NCBI GenBank assembly: GCA_030323885.1
Contig: CM059197.1
Location: 29,841,178-29,905,177, forward strand
From: Branchipolynoe longqiensis
Taxonomy: Eukaryota; Annelida; Polychaeta; Phyllodocida; Polynoidae
DNA length: 64,000 nt
Direction of reading: 5' to 3'
The translations under genes were made by a program, and so were the position numbers. The stretch's first letter is position 1, and every line of letters starts with the position of its first letter. The notes beneath the pieces are model-generated. The model was not told where the DNA came from. It saw only the letters and a list, made by a program, of their open reading frames with translations, and ran no database searches. This document shows, in pieces, positions 1-11,221 of this stretch.

Positions 1-124
1 TGCTATTTTGAATAGGTTCCTCAATCAATGGTATGCTTACTCCTTCCGCTAAACTAAGGATAGCTAAATTCTCCGTAATGTTATTCCATTCCGGTAGGCA
101 ATTATTGAGGTTACCAGCTTTAAA
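1..124 (-). pseudogene. Start of DIRS reverse transcriptase, copy 1
   Basis: From 124 downwards the minus strand reads FKAGNLNNCLPEWNNIT and continues open to the window edge. This aligns with FQAGNIGNYLPQWQQLT near the start of the copy-2 RT ORF (43682). Only about 41 residues are visible, all upstream of the catalytic motifs, so function cannot be judged. The frame differs from the adjacent gag fragment. Confidence 0.6.
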
Positions 125-1231
125 TATGCTTAATGGTGTTTGCGTTGCCACTTCTATTTGTTCCCTGGGCGGGGGAACGTCTTCTGGGCATTGAACTCCC
201 TCTTGAAAGGTCTGTTCCCGTCGTTCCAGCCAAAGGACTGCCTTTGGCCCCTTCCCCTGGCCTGGAAGCTGAAGTTTGTTCCGAACCGGCCTCCTCACTG
301 TCCAGTTTGACGCTTTCGAAAATCCTGCCTCGTCTTTTTGAAGCGGGTAGGATTTGTGTCTGCAGACTTCTTTTTGTCCGTTTCCATATGTTTACCACAC
401 TTGGAACCGGTCTCCACTTGTTTGAACAAGTGCTGGAGTTGTCCACTGAACATCTTAGTCTTGTCCAGTGGCTTTCCCTTAATGGGCTTAGAGGCAAGGA
501 ATAATGCGTATTCCTTCCCGTCATTGTCCAAGACCTTTTTCGATCTGGCTACCTCCTTGGCTGCATCTGGGCAGACCGCCTTGAAGACGTTTTCGAAACG
601 TCTCAGCAGCACAATTCCACCATTCATCTCCTCACACAGCAATGAGAATTTATTCTGAGCCATCATCCTGTTGGCTACAGGTGCAATGGCCAAGAGAGGC
701 GAGAGTACCCCGTTGTGTACTGTGTAGAACCGTTTCAAACTTTTTCCGGTCCTCACTTAGTTTGACGTCTGAATCCATCTCAGCTGGCGTAAAGGTGTTG
801 GAAGTGCCCCTGAATAGTTTTTCTCATCATCGTAGTAATATGAATCTTTTTACGCTGAAGACCCTTGCACTTCTTCATTACCTTGCCACTCAACTCCGCG
901 TATTTACGCGCGCGTTTAGTGTCTGAGTCAGAACTCGTTGAAGACGAGTCTGACGAAGAGTCAGAAGAAGACGATATGTTCTTCTTCCTCTTCTTGGTCT
1001 TCTTCTTGCTCTTCTTCATGTATGGCTTCTTTTTATGTGCCCCTGTGTACTCATCCCCACCTGATGAGTGTGCCTTCTTCTTGTGTTTGCGTTTGCGTGC
1101 AGACACAACAACCTCCCCGCCTCGTCGGAATCTCTTTGTTCCGGCGACCTTTGCACCTGTGCCGGCGGTGAAGGTTCTTCATCTTCACTGAGCGCTTGAG
1201 GTGCCTCTGCCTTACTCCACTTCATAGCCAT
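120..1231 (-). pseudogene. Gag-like ORF of DIRS copy 1 (frameshifted)
   Basis: Start is the ATG at 1231 (MAMKW), in a position equivalent to the gag start of copy 2. The reading frame shifts at least three times: open segments lie at about 1264-1016, 1106-780, 756-295 and 524-120, each in a different frame from its neighbour. Order of features is an acidic N-terminus, a lysine-rich block, a serine/aspartate run, the MMRKT motif, then a conserved segment with PVANRM, RRFENVFK, DAGKEVARSKK-like and PIKGKPLDK motifs. All are matched in copy 2 at 43721-45060. By analogy with other DIRS elements the product would package the element RNA. This copy cannot make it intact. Confidence 0.7.
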
Positions 1232-1928
1232 GGCTCGGAGTCTGAATAAAACCAAAAAGACCAATGGTTAGCCATATTTCGGGCTAAATATCACAGATAA
1301 TTAGAGTATAATTATACTAGGTGTGTATCATGGCGTTCAAACCATATTAAAACTGTTTTTAACACAGGCTTGTGGTTAATAGACAGTCGTAGGATGACGG
1401 TATGGGGATCCAACCGATCCAAACGAGGGGTAGGGACCAGTGTAGCAGTCCCTCCCACACTCTGTTCCAAAAACTTCTCCCACCTGTGGCTTTCTTCGCC
1501 AACAAGTTGAAGAAAATACTATAGGACTCGGAGGTATGCCTTATAGAAATACTTAATTGGGGAATCTTAATGAAACCCAGGATTAAATGCTAGCGATGTA
1601 AATGGCTCCTGCCAAACATCTCTCTGTTCGGCAACGGGCGGCTTATAAGTAACCGAACAATGGATACAATACGATTGTAATTAAGCTGTAAAACAGTAAT
1701 AGCTTATGGAAACGTTTCAAAAAACTTTGTACGTGATTGTTAACATGAACTAAACCAACGAATCCAGTTTGTAAGATACTAACCTTGTTGGTTTTGTAGT
1801 TAATGTAGAAAAACTGCCTGAGCTCCTCACAAACATCCTCCTGTTGTGAGTTGATTATGCTAATTGCTGGACCCGGATTCGCTTCCTTCTCCCTGGACTA
1901 CGAGTAGCCAGAGGCGTAGTACCGAGGT

Positions 1929-1930
<2 letters not shown>

Positions 1931-1973
<43 letters not shown>
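1931..1973. repeat. (TA)n microsatellite at DIRS terminus
   Basis: About 21 TA units sit directly against the DIRS copy-1 terminus. TA-rich sequence also borders the right end of the DIRS composite at 46671, which suggests either a target preference or repeat growth seeded by the end. Confidence 0.9.
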
Positions 1974-1976
<3 letters not shown>

Positions 1977-2299
1977 CACCAAGGAAATGCTTTGCTTACA
2001 CCATGGACACACAATTTGAATCCCCAATTGTCTAATGAAAAAATATTTTAAAGAAGAAATACAAATGATGTATTAAATATTACAGCAGAGAGGGCGCTAC
2101 AGTTTGTTATATTTTGGTGATGTAGTTTATTTGAAATAAGGAACACTGATGAATAAGTGGGTTTTTACAGTTAGTTGCCTTGCATGTATGTGTGCCTCTG
2201 TTGTTTGTGTGGATGTGGTACTTGTGTGTGCTTCTTTGCACTGGTGGGTCATTATGTGTCAGTGTGGGTGTGTGTCAGCATGTCTGTGTGTGTGTGAGT

Positions 2300-2370
2300 C
2301 AGTGTGGTGTCAGTACGGTGTCAGTATGGTGTCAGTACGGTGTCAGTACAGTGTCAGTACAGTGTCAGTT
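2300..2370. repeat. Short tandem repeat, GTGTCAGTAC-type 10-mer
   Basis: Six to seven copies of a 10-bp word of the type GTGTCAGTAC/GTGTCAGTAT stand in tandem. They follow a TG-rich stretch from about 2180. The ORFs across this region are by-products of the low complexity. Confidence 0.8.
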
Positions 2371-2430
2371 TACATGCTGTTTTGCTATCTGCATGTGTGC
2401 TCGTATTTGTATCCGAGTTCCACATGCTGC

Positions 2431-2858
2431 CTTGACTGGTCACGTGAACAACCATGACGCCACGTGTTCAACCAAAACCTGTACACGTGACCGGAAAAGG
2501 CCCTGTGGGAACGCCCGACCTGGTGTCCTGAGGGTCAGATGGTGCTGGGTGTTCGGTGCCTGCAACGCCATATACTTAACAATAACAAAAATCCGCCAGG
2601 GAACAGCAGCACGGGACAAAACCAGCAGGCACCATTCTGCCCTTACTGGTCACGTGAACAGCCATGACATCACTTGTTCAACCAATACCTGTACACATGA
2701 CCGGAAAAGGCCCTGTCGGAACGCCCAACCTGGTGGTGTGGTGTCCTGAGGTTGCGCTGGTGCTGGGTGTTCGATGCCTACAACGGCATATATTTAATAA
2801 TAAAAACAAAAAACGCCGGGGAACAGTGGCACGGGACAAAACCAGCAGCCACCATTCT
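2431..2858. repeat. Tandem duplication of a ~210-bp unit
   Basis: Two adjacent copies (about 2431-2641 and 2638-2858) share long stretches, starting near ACTGGTCACGTGAACA and ending near CCACCATTCTG. They differ by scattered substitutions and small indels. No coding potential is convincing. Confidence 0.85.
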
Positions 2859-3234
2859 GTGAGCCTTCACCTTACACAACAAACTCCTGTTCTCTCCTTC
2901 TTTTCTTTTACGTCGTTAATAATAATAACTTCGGCTACATGCAGTTAGTTAATATTGTTATTTCGTAATAGCAGCCTCAAAATGCAGAATGACAATGATG
3001 TGTGGATGGGGGAAGAGGTACATAACCAGGGAAGGGTGGCGGCTCGGACATCCATGCACAGTTAATCAGGTGAATAACTTATATACATAGCAATCTCCTA
3101 CTACTACTAGCACCACGTGGCGGGTGTTAGGCGTACTAAGCCACTCGTCTGCGCTGTGGCGCCCCCTAGTGTAAAGTTGCGGCAGCGCATGTCAGTATAA
3201 TCGGCCTCACGTTATCGTTGACCAGCTGTCAGTG

Positions 3235-3970
3235 TTAAAGCTGCACAGTCCAATAAAAGCATCACATTTCTTTAAAGCAAAACAGTTATCTAGGTTCAAA
3301 CCTAGATATCAAACTTAGATACTGGGGCATATAAATAAGGGTATACTAAATCAATTTTATCGAGCCTGTATGAAGCCTAAGTGGGTCAGCATTTTGACTA
3401 GATAAAAGATTCACCACGTACTTGTCATACAGGGGTGAACGACAACATAGTGTAAATACGGGCGAAAATAGCTTTAGTATGGAACGGGAAGTACAATGCC
3501 TGGCACCAGTGTCAAATGGTTACTTATATCAACATAGAGTTGGTGAAATGGGAGACAATGCAAAAAGACAAGATGGCGGCCAGAGAACGCCGTCGATTTC
3601 ACTATTAAATTGCATTAAAGTATATGTTTTATTATATTTTCCAACTCAAAAGTAGCGGGTAAATATGAAGACATACATAAAGAATATATTGTGATTCTTA
3701 AATTAAGAATTTACCAGCTCAGTTAATTAACCCAGCATGTCGAAATTCTTCGCCAGCTTTTATTGGTTTTCACCCCTGTACTGGAAGTACGGGGTGAATC
3801 TTTTATCTACATTTTGACAGGCATGCCCAAATTAATGTTGTGTGTTTATATACGTAAAATGTCTAGTAAAGTTAGCCATCTTAAATCAAAATTACTTCAA
3901 GGTAAGGTACATTATATATTTATCTCAGAAAATGACAGAAACTCAAAACCATCGGACTATGCAACTTTAA
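3235..3970. mobile_element. TTAA-type MITE (family A), split by a second MITE
   Basis: Left end reads TTAAAGCTGCACAGTCCAAT and right end is the inverted counterpart, CATCGGACTATGCAACTTTAA minus its last bases. This is the ~355-bp family found eight more times in the window. The copy is interrupted by the element at 3399-3809; without that insert its length matches the others. It has no ORF, so it is non-autonomous. Confidence 0.8.
3399..3809. mobile_element. Mutator-like MITE with 9-bp target duplication
   Basis: The ends are inverted repeats of about 40 bp, beginning TAGATAAAAGATTCACC, with a few mismatches. A perfect 9-bp direct repeat, CATTTTGAC, flanks it at 3390-3398 and 3810-3818. Nine-base duplications are typical of Mutator-like transposases, though the family call is inference. 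It lies inside a TTAA-type MITE, so it is younger than that host copy. The short ORFs inside have no recognisable domain. Confidence 0.8.
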
Positions 3971-4101
3971 CCAAACGCCACTCGCAGCTCCGTGCCTGAA
4001 CAGAGTTATGACCACATGAGGGAACCTGTATGCCAACCAGCATGACACAGTCACCCTGGGAAAACCAGTGTGGAATTAGCACAGATAGCGTGGGCACATT
4101 T

Positions 4102-4386
4102 CAGGGTCCGTACACACATGAAGATATGGAATTCAAGGCCGAACAGATTTTCAAGACTGTTATTGATCGGAATTCAAGACTATTTTCATTTGGATTTAGT
4201 CCGAAATCACCATTTGGAATGACGATTTGAGACTAATTTAGATCAGTGGGGACAGTTTAATGGAATTCAAGGCTTTTCAAGACTAATTTCCTAAAATAGG
4301 TTAAATTCAAGGCTTTTCGAGGCCTTGAAATGGGGCAAATGAAGTAAAATAATTCTCAAGACTTTCCAGGCCCCGTACGGACCCTG
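4102..4386. mobile_element. TIR MITE (family C), CAGGGTCCGTAC ends
   Basis: A perfect 12-bp inverted repeat (CAGGGTCCGTAC/GTACGGACCCTG) bounds the element. A 6-bp direct repeat, ACATTT, flanks it at 4096-4101 and 4387-4392. The interior is built from AATTCAAG-type words. A second copy lies at 50917-51202 and a fragment at 55930-55998. The ends look hAT-like, but the visible duplication is shorter than the usual 8 bp. Confidence 0.8.
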
Positions 4387-4392
4387 ACATTT

Positions 4393-5366
4393 ATACCCAA
4401 ATGACGCCTGCACTGGGGCGTTGGTTGAGGTACGCACCTGCATCACTGACTATGCAAACCTAGGGGTGGGTATCACAGCCGCTGTAATACCTACAGGACC
4501 ACACTCTCTGATGCTCGGAAACCAAAGCCAACAAAAACCTTCCAACACCACAATTGAACAAAACACTACACCCGACAAAAATCACTGTTAGATGATTAGT
4601 CAAGCCGAGAAAACAATTTTTTATTTTTTTTAAAAGAGAGAAGATATTCCCTTTCAGAATATAGATGGCCACTTTCGGTGTTTAGTGTGTTATTGTTGAG
4701 CATTTACGGTGGTAAAAGAGGTACAGTGGTGTAAATATTAACCATCAAAGCAGTAACCTAAGGCATACACAACGCTGTTATATTAGTCGGTGAATAGGTA
4801 AGTATGTACACACTAAGAATTCGTCAGATAATATACACAACTTGAGAGGGAGAGAATAGAACTCGACTCTTGCTGATCTCAATCGATAACAGTTTGTTGC
4901 TTGGCAGTTGTATCATGCGCGTATTGATAACATAAGCAGGTAAGACACAGATTAAATGGTTTCGAGCTGATGGTTAACCAGGAGGAAGCCTCCCGAAGTG
5001 ATAACATCGTGAGTGCCGTTTTAAGCATAGTACACAACAGGTTAGTAATATTAAAAAATGGATGTCCGAAGCCTAGAGGCCCTTCCCGAGGTTTTGAGAA
5101 TGCGATTAGATTAAAATTCTTGGGAGAAAACCTTTCGAACTAGTATTAATTCTAAAGTGGGAGCACATTGTCAGTTATTGTGGAACATTTAAATAGCCAG
5201 CCTCTCCCCGTCACTGCCTCCTTTTAGAACGAGGAATTGCTGAATCCGGGCAATAATCTGTCCCTGATGTCTGTGTAAGCCCTGTTTCTGCTGCTGAGAA
5301 CAGCTTGCTGGTAGGATGCGTTACTGTGGCATTGATCCCGGACTGTTCTGTGCGGCCGAGCCAACC
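4393..5366. other. Intergenic sequence, no gene seen
   Basis: A/T-rich unique-looking sequence lies between the family-C MITE and the 73-bp minisatellite. Short ORFs here have no recognisable domain and no supporting splice structure. Confidence 0.5.
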
Positions 5367-5380
5367 ATGGTGCAGCAAGC

Positions 5381-6085
5381 ATGGTAGCGTGGCCAGCATG
5401 GATACATGTTGCGATGGCCCACATTGAGGTGGCACCATGAACACGATGAAGGCATGGTGTCGTGACCAGCATGGATACATGTTGCCATGGCCCACATTGA
5501 GGTGGCACCATGAACACAATAAAGGCATGGTCCCATGACCAGCATGGATACATGTTGCCATGGCCCACATTGAGGTGGCACCATGAACACAATAAAGGCA
5601 TGGTGTCGTGACCAGCATGGATACATGTTGCCATGGCCCACATTGAGGTGGCACCATGAACACAATAAAGGCATGGAGCCATGACCAGCATGTGTACATG
5701 TTTCCATGACCCAGATTGAGGTGGCACCATGAACACAATAAAGGCATGGTCCCATGACCAGCATGGATACATGTTGCCATGGCCCACATTGAGGTGGCAC
5801 CATGAACACAATAAAGGCATGGTGTCGTGACCAGCATGGATACATGTTGCCATGGCCCACATTGAGGTGGCACCATGAACACAATAAAGGCATGGTGCCA
5901 TGACCAGCATGTGTACATGTTTCCATGACCCAGATTGAGGTGGTACCATGAACACCATGCAGGCATGGTGTCGTGACCAGCATGGATACATATTGCCATG
6001 ACCCAGATTGAGGTGGCATCATGAACACAATGAAGGCATGGTGCACACATTGCGATGATCCAGATGGAGCCGGGACCATGAAGGC
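5381..6085. repeat. 73-bp minisatellite, about 10 copies
   Basis: The word CATGGATACATGTTGCCATG recurs every 73 bp (for example at 5470 and 5543), with point variants. Because 73 is not a multiple of 3 and the unit lacks minus-strand stops, all three minus frames stay open. This gives three overlapping ORFs of 255-310 codons that encode the same 73-residue period. These are almost certainly not genes: they have no homology I recognise, and all three frames are equally open. Confidence 0.9.
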
Positions 6086-6089
6086 AATA

Positions 6090-7238
6090 GCACCAGGATG
6101 GATGTGCCATGAGTAAGATATACAACTAAATCTAGTCTCCACCTCACTTAGATGTTGGAACCAGTCTGAACAATTTGTTGCACAAACAGTGAACTTTTTA
6201 CTCGGTTTAAATCTGAAAAGCTGTCCATATGGAACAGCCTCAAGGTAAGGCATTTGAGCAATACGCGAGTCCGGTCGCTAGGAGATCTGCACCTGAACAC
6301 GACACCCCAAAGTGGGTACTTGTGGGTACGGGGATAAGCGGCTATTCGGGCAATCGTTGGTGGGAAAACTTTACTTCATTCTTAGTAACTGAAAGGAAAA
6401 CACCAGCGCAGTAAATTCATTCAAATAGGGCAGCCATGTGAAGGAGCCTTCCGAAGAATCTTGCAACAGAGTAATGCTTAAGAGGAACAGGAACTTATTT
6501 GGCAGTGAACACTAGACCCACTATATTATCCAGCAAGCTAATCAGAAATAAATCGTAGATAACACATATATATTAGCTATATTAATGGTGTTTGAGACAA
6601 TACATTTAGATAATGGTGACTGGTCTCCTTAGTTTGTGACACTTGATTCCCGGTGCTAATCTGTTTCCGCTAATCACATTCCCTGTAGCCACCCATATAC
6701 CTTCTTATCGATTAGGACTAAATACCACGGGGCATATACAGTGCAACGCATACACAAATTTGACACAGCTCTCTCAAAGATGGCAAAATGATATCATCGT
6801 TATAGTGTCTAATGTATATAGAGAGAGATAGATTATATATGATATAGATACTAGATGCTGTGGCAAATGTATATAATAGGACAAGATATACAAATAGTAC
6901 ATATGTAAGCAATGGTTAGTTATGGGCTTGTCCCCCAGAGGGCAGCAGGCTCTATGGATACAACACAGCAAAAACCCGTCAATGCTAGAAACAAGCTGGC
7001 AGTGCGAACACTCGTCAATAACCAATAATTACAACCATTTGTGACGCTGGACACTTGTCCATGAATAGATGCTCACTTTGGCACCAATTCTTCTTTTATC
7101 GCCAACATAGAGTGTGGTGGATAAATTGATGCACTGCTAACAGGGTGTAGACCATATGTGTACATCTGGCTGACTAGAAAGAAAGCTCTAACCCGACAAA
7201 CCCTCGGTTAACTTCCACCTGATGACCATTTTAGCATC
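6090..7238. other. Intergenic sequence, no gene seen
   Basis: I see no coding exon, RNA gene or clear transposon termini here. Short ORFs on both strands have no recognisable motifs. Confidence 0.45.
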
Positions 7239-7243
7239 GATAC

Positions 7244-7278
7244 GGGGGGGGGGGGGGGAGCGGGGGGGGGGGGGGGGG
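7244..7278. repeat. Interrupted poly-G run
   Basis: Two long G runs are separated by AGC. Similar G runs occur at about 10297, 10673, 28577, 38212 and 63441. Their lengths may be unreliable in an assembly. Confidence 0.85.
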
Positions 7279-7399
7279 CGGCCATGCTGAGGCCGGCAAA
7301 ACGAAACAGCTCAAAGTTTTGCTGGGAGGAATAAATGGTTGTTTCTGAAATACTAGGTATTATCGGAGTTGAATACTAAACACATAACGAAATATATCA

Positions 7400-7476
<77 letters not shown>

Positions 7477-7545
7477 CCCATTCTCCCTCCCCCCGCCACT
7501 ATTCATATATGTATGTGTGTATATATACATATATATATATATATA
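7400..7545. repeat. (TA)n microsatellites
   Basis: Two TA arrays (about 7400-7472 and 7515-7545) flank a short C-rich stretch. The right one borders the MITE at 7568. Confidence 0.9.
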
Positions 7546-7567
7546 AATAAATATACATATAATGAGA

Positions 7568-7814
7568 CTGTCTCAAAAGGTGCTAAGCAATATGGGACAA
7601 AACTTTGTCCATTGTTACAATCAACATATTATCTGCTTATGCATTTGCTCAGGATAAACTGATTTGTTTTTTACATGGTGTTCCATAATCCCAATAGAAT
7701 ACATATTGATTTGAAGCAAATGTCCCTGCATTTTCAGTGCAACCGTTTCTGTGCTGTTTTGTGTCAATCGTTACAATGGACAAACAAAATATGAGTGACC
7801 ACCTTTTGAGACAG
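7568..7814. mobile_element. MITE with CTGTCTCAAAAGGTG ends
   Basis: A perfect 15-bp inverted repeat, CTGTCTCAAAAGGTG, bounds a 247-bp element. Imperfect pairing continues inward for about 55 bp (GTCCATTGT on the left pairs with ACAATGGAC on the right). It sits between TA-rich tracts, compatible with a TA-targeting mariner-type element. No transposase ORF is present. Confidence 0.75.
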
Positions 7815-9867
7815 GCTGATATATATATATATACATATATATGCATATGTATATTATGCATATACATTTACATGTATATGCATACATTTAAAGATATACA
7901 TGAATAGATATATGCTAATACCTCTAGATATGGTATAAAAATGTCAACATGGAATTCTCACATGGCACTAATCTAGTAAATGAAGGCCTCTAATAAATGG
8001 ACCATGTGTTATCAACAAACACCTACAACATTTACTTATTGATGTGACAAATTGGCAAACATAACTTCAAAACCATAGTATAGTAGTAATAATAAATTAG
8101 TAATAATAATAATAATAATAATAATGATTAAAAAGGAAGACTAAACACTATTATAAATCTAAGAGTGATAATAGTTCAGCTACAAAAGAATAACTATGTA
8201 TTGTTTCACTATAATAATATACCTTTTGGCAAAAACACTACGTTAAATAAGACTATGCTCAATACTGGAACCTAGTAACACAATAATAATGAGTAATAAA
8301 GTTATTAGCGTTTTATCACAAGACACGGAATTGAGTATTCATCGGGCCCACAACGTAATCAAACGATAATGAATATAATGACGTCATCTATATAAATACA
8401 ATAATTATAATTAAATAATAACTATCATTAGGTTATAGCTGTAATAAAATCGCAATGACCTAAAATAACAGATTCTTAAAAACAAATATTGTGAATAAAG
8501 ACTATATAACACAATTTCGAGAAATAATGCCCACGTGACACCCACCATTTTCCTCTTTTAGTTGAACTAAATAGCGTTCATGACTTAATCGTAACGATCA
8601 TAATTTAAAATTACTTTCCTAAAATTGGCACAATAATAATAATACTACTAATGATAATACTAATAATACAAATAGCTGAGTATAGCACTGTAATAATGTG
8701 ATAAGCCTCAACATTGAAATTTCAAACTTGGCATCTTGCACATCTATATAATACAATACGAAAGTGGTAACCACCTAACAAATGGTAAACTGTGAACTTG
8801 GAATAGTTGGCCTCTGACTAGGCACCACTTAACTTTGGCAGAATAACAAATATATATATTTTATTTTGTTAAAGTGTACAAACTCAACTATCTCAACTGA
8901 TTTTCATTCCCAGGACACATGTTCAGGTTTAGAAAGAGCCGTAGTGCTGTCACTTCGCTGAGTCATTCTAAGCACCAACTTAAACCCCAAAAAAGTAGTA
9001 ACAAATAACGTTGCTTTTGACTAGGCAGTATCTCATTAAACAACAAGAAAAAACACACAAAAAAGGTGGAGCTAATATATATTGTCCCCAGGGACTTGGC
9101 ATTTTAGCAAACAATTATTTTCCCGGCATTGTAAGTTAGGAAGAGGTAAGACATATTTTCCCAGTTAATTGGCATTTTGTAAGGTAAGTCCAAGTTGTAA
9201 ATGCTACTCATTATTTCTGCAAAGTTATAACATACACATAACTAATGTGGGTATTTCTTTTTAATGATAGCTTTACCTTTTGTCCAGTCACTTAAGCAAT
9301 TAATAATTCTAATATTTCTAGTTACTACTTGGTGTCTGTAGGGGCATTTATTTTCTTCTATTTTCTTTTAATTATGTCTCCCCAAGCCCAATTTGAAATA
9401 TCTTATATAATTACACACTGCTGGTTGAATGTGCACACATCGTACCGTCTAGTCCTACTTCCTTCATATAAATAGGCCTACTGAAACACAGTCATTCAAT
9501 AACCGTAACAACCAAAGCCCAACCAAAACACCGCGCCTTACGATGAAACAACTAGACTGACTTGAATTGCATTTTCTTTTTCTTTCAAAGGCCAATTATT
9601 GTGAGTCGACTATCCTGATAACCAATAGACGACGTTAGGCCTCTGTATAACTATGTATAACTGTATAGCTATGTATAACTATTAGGAATGTAAACTAACT
9701 TGGCTTTGACACACGCAAAAAGAGCTCTACTAATATAACAAGAGTTACAAGGAACTGAAAAGAGAAGCCTGTAAATTTGTATAAACACGAGTTCCTTGCA
9801 TTGGCTTTGATTACAAAAGGCTGCGAGCTGCATTAGAACGCATAGTGTAGTGCAATCATCAGCAATA
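7815..9867. other. A/T-rich intergenic sequence, no gene seen
   Basis: The stretch is strongly A/T-rich with scattered (AAT)n tracts, for example 8085-8125 and 8630-8660. I found no exon with paired splice sites and no transposon ends. Confidence 0.5.
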
Positions 9868-9870
9868 TTA

Positions 9871-10137
9871 GGCCGCGTATCCATAGACTGTTCCCTTCTG
9901 GCATGTTCCCTTGTTCCGTGTTCACTTGTGACCTTGTGATGTATCACACAGACAATGAACATGTTCCTGGTCAGTACGTCACATGTGCTGTGCACAAGGC
10001 CATATGGTCCCTGGGTCCAACCAATGGGAACGGCCACTCAGCAAAACATAAGTTTGTTGTCTGTGTGGTACGTCACAGGGTCAGAACCGAAAACAGAACA
10101 AGGGAACCCGCCACAAGGTCTATGGGTTCACACAGCC
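9871..10137. mobile_element. PIF/Harbinger-type MITE, TTA target duplication
   Basis: Long imperfect inverted ends of about 90 bp start GGCCGCGTATCCATAGAC on the left and GGCTGTGTGAACCCATAGAC on the complement of the right. TTA flanks both sides (9868-9870, 10138-10140), the duplication typical of PIF/Harbinger. Most of the 267 bp can fold back on itself. The ORFs on both strands here are shadows of the palindrome. Confidence 0.75.
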
Positions 10138-11039
10138 TTAGAGTTCTGTCACCCACCTTGTCAAACAGAGCCAAATCTCCAATAGTAAACAACGCTACAG
10201 GTCAGTAGTAGCAGGCAGCGAACAATTCGCACTGGCTCTTATTGAGTGAGTTTGCCTTCCTAGGAACTAACTAGAAAACACATGTCGTTATCAATGGGGG
10301 GGGGGGGGGGGCCGCCGTGTCCACGCCCGACCTTCATCGGCGAACAGTGGCGACTCAAGCGGGCAGTAACCATGGTTACTGGAGTATAATTCAGTCTGAG
10401 GTGGCTCAGACGTGATCAGCAGTGATTCATGATAAGTGCAACCCATGGTTACCGCAGTGTGTATATTCGCCATCAGTTACAGCCACTGTCTAACCGGTTC
10501 ATAAACACCAGTCGCGCTTCTACATCGGTTTACAATGGCATTGCTACGACTCGCCGCCAGGGGGCTAAATCTCGTGTTTGCCCAATCTTTACTATTCTAT
10601 CTGGACGTTGGTTCTCACAACGGGGGGATCGGGGTGGGGGTTCGGGGGAATGGGGTGTGGGTGTGTGTGTGTTGGGGGGGGGGGGGGGTTAATGCCATTG
10701 GAGAGTGTCGTGGGGGTCGTGGTCGACTAGGATTATGTGTAATCTTTAGTAAACTGGCGATCAACCTTTAAGTAACTGCGATTATTTACTTACACAGGAC
10801 CCAACTCCCATGTCTGATGCCCGTTCTGTTTGTTAATAATAATGCAGTAGCCTCCTCTCGACACAAATCCCCAGGAGATGGTACCACGAACTTTCCCCCT
10901 GTTCCCACAGACGAAGCTCTCCCAATAAAGGCGGAGAAATCGTAACATAGTAACTTTGCTGTGGCCTGCCTTCCACGTGATCAATAATACACACTCCACA
11001 CTAAATACGGCTATTGTGACTCAATGGAAAGTTGCTTGG
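10138..11039. other. Flank downstream of the FERM gene, low-complexity G tracts
   Basis: This is sequence downstream of the FERM-gene stop, possibly including 3' UTR. It holds G runs at about 10297-10311 and a GGGGTGTGGGTG-rich block at 10620-10688. I could not place a polyadenylation site with confidence. Confidence 0.45.
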
Positions 11040-11088
11040 TTGTTGGAGTTTTACGTCCTAGCAATATCTAAGGTCATATCAGGATGAG
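11040..11088 (-). mobile_element. SINE-A tail fragment near the FERM-gene stop
   Basis: The plus strand reads GTTGGAGTTTTACGTCCTAG and continues to CATATCAGGATG, which is the reverse complement of the 3' tail of the SINE family seen in full at 59544. It begins about 130 bp beyond the stop codon of the FERM gene and so may lie in its 3' UTR. Confidence 0.8.
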
Positions 11089-11221
11089 CTCATTGGAAAG
11101 CAACAGTAAGACCCGAAATGGGGATGGTGTGACAGCCACCCATCCTCTCTCTATCTGGACCTCTGACAACCTGTGACACAGTGACCTAGATATAACTGTA
11201 GGAGTGATGGATGCTGGCTCC

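Larger units (their letters stand above)
1..1931 (-). mobile_element. DIRS-like retrotransposon copy 1, 5' part, cut by window edge
   Basis: This is the 5' portion of a second DIRS-type retroelement, read on the minus strand from 1931 downwards. It shares a gag-like protein, a 5' leader and a terminal motif with the better copy at 40652-45780. Shared leader words occur at 1830-1930 and 45665-45780, including a segment beginning GCTAATTGCTGGACCCGGAT and a terminus ending ACCGAGGTAAAA. The terminus abuts a (TA)n tract. The pol region continues to the left of the window. Gag is broken by frameshifts, so this copy is dead. Family assignment rests on similarity to copy 2, which carries the diagnostic tyrosine recombinase. 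Confidence 0.75.
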
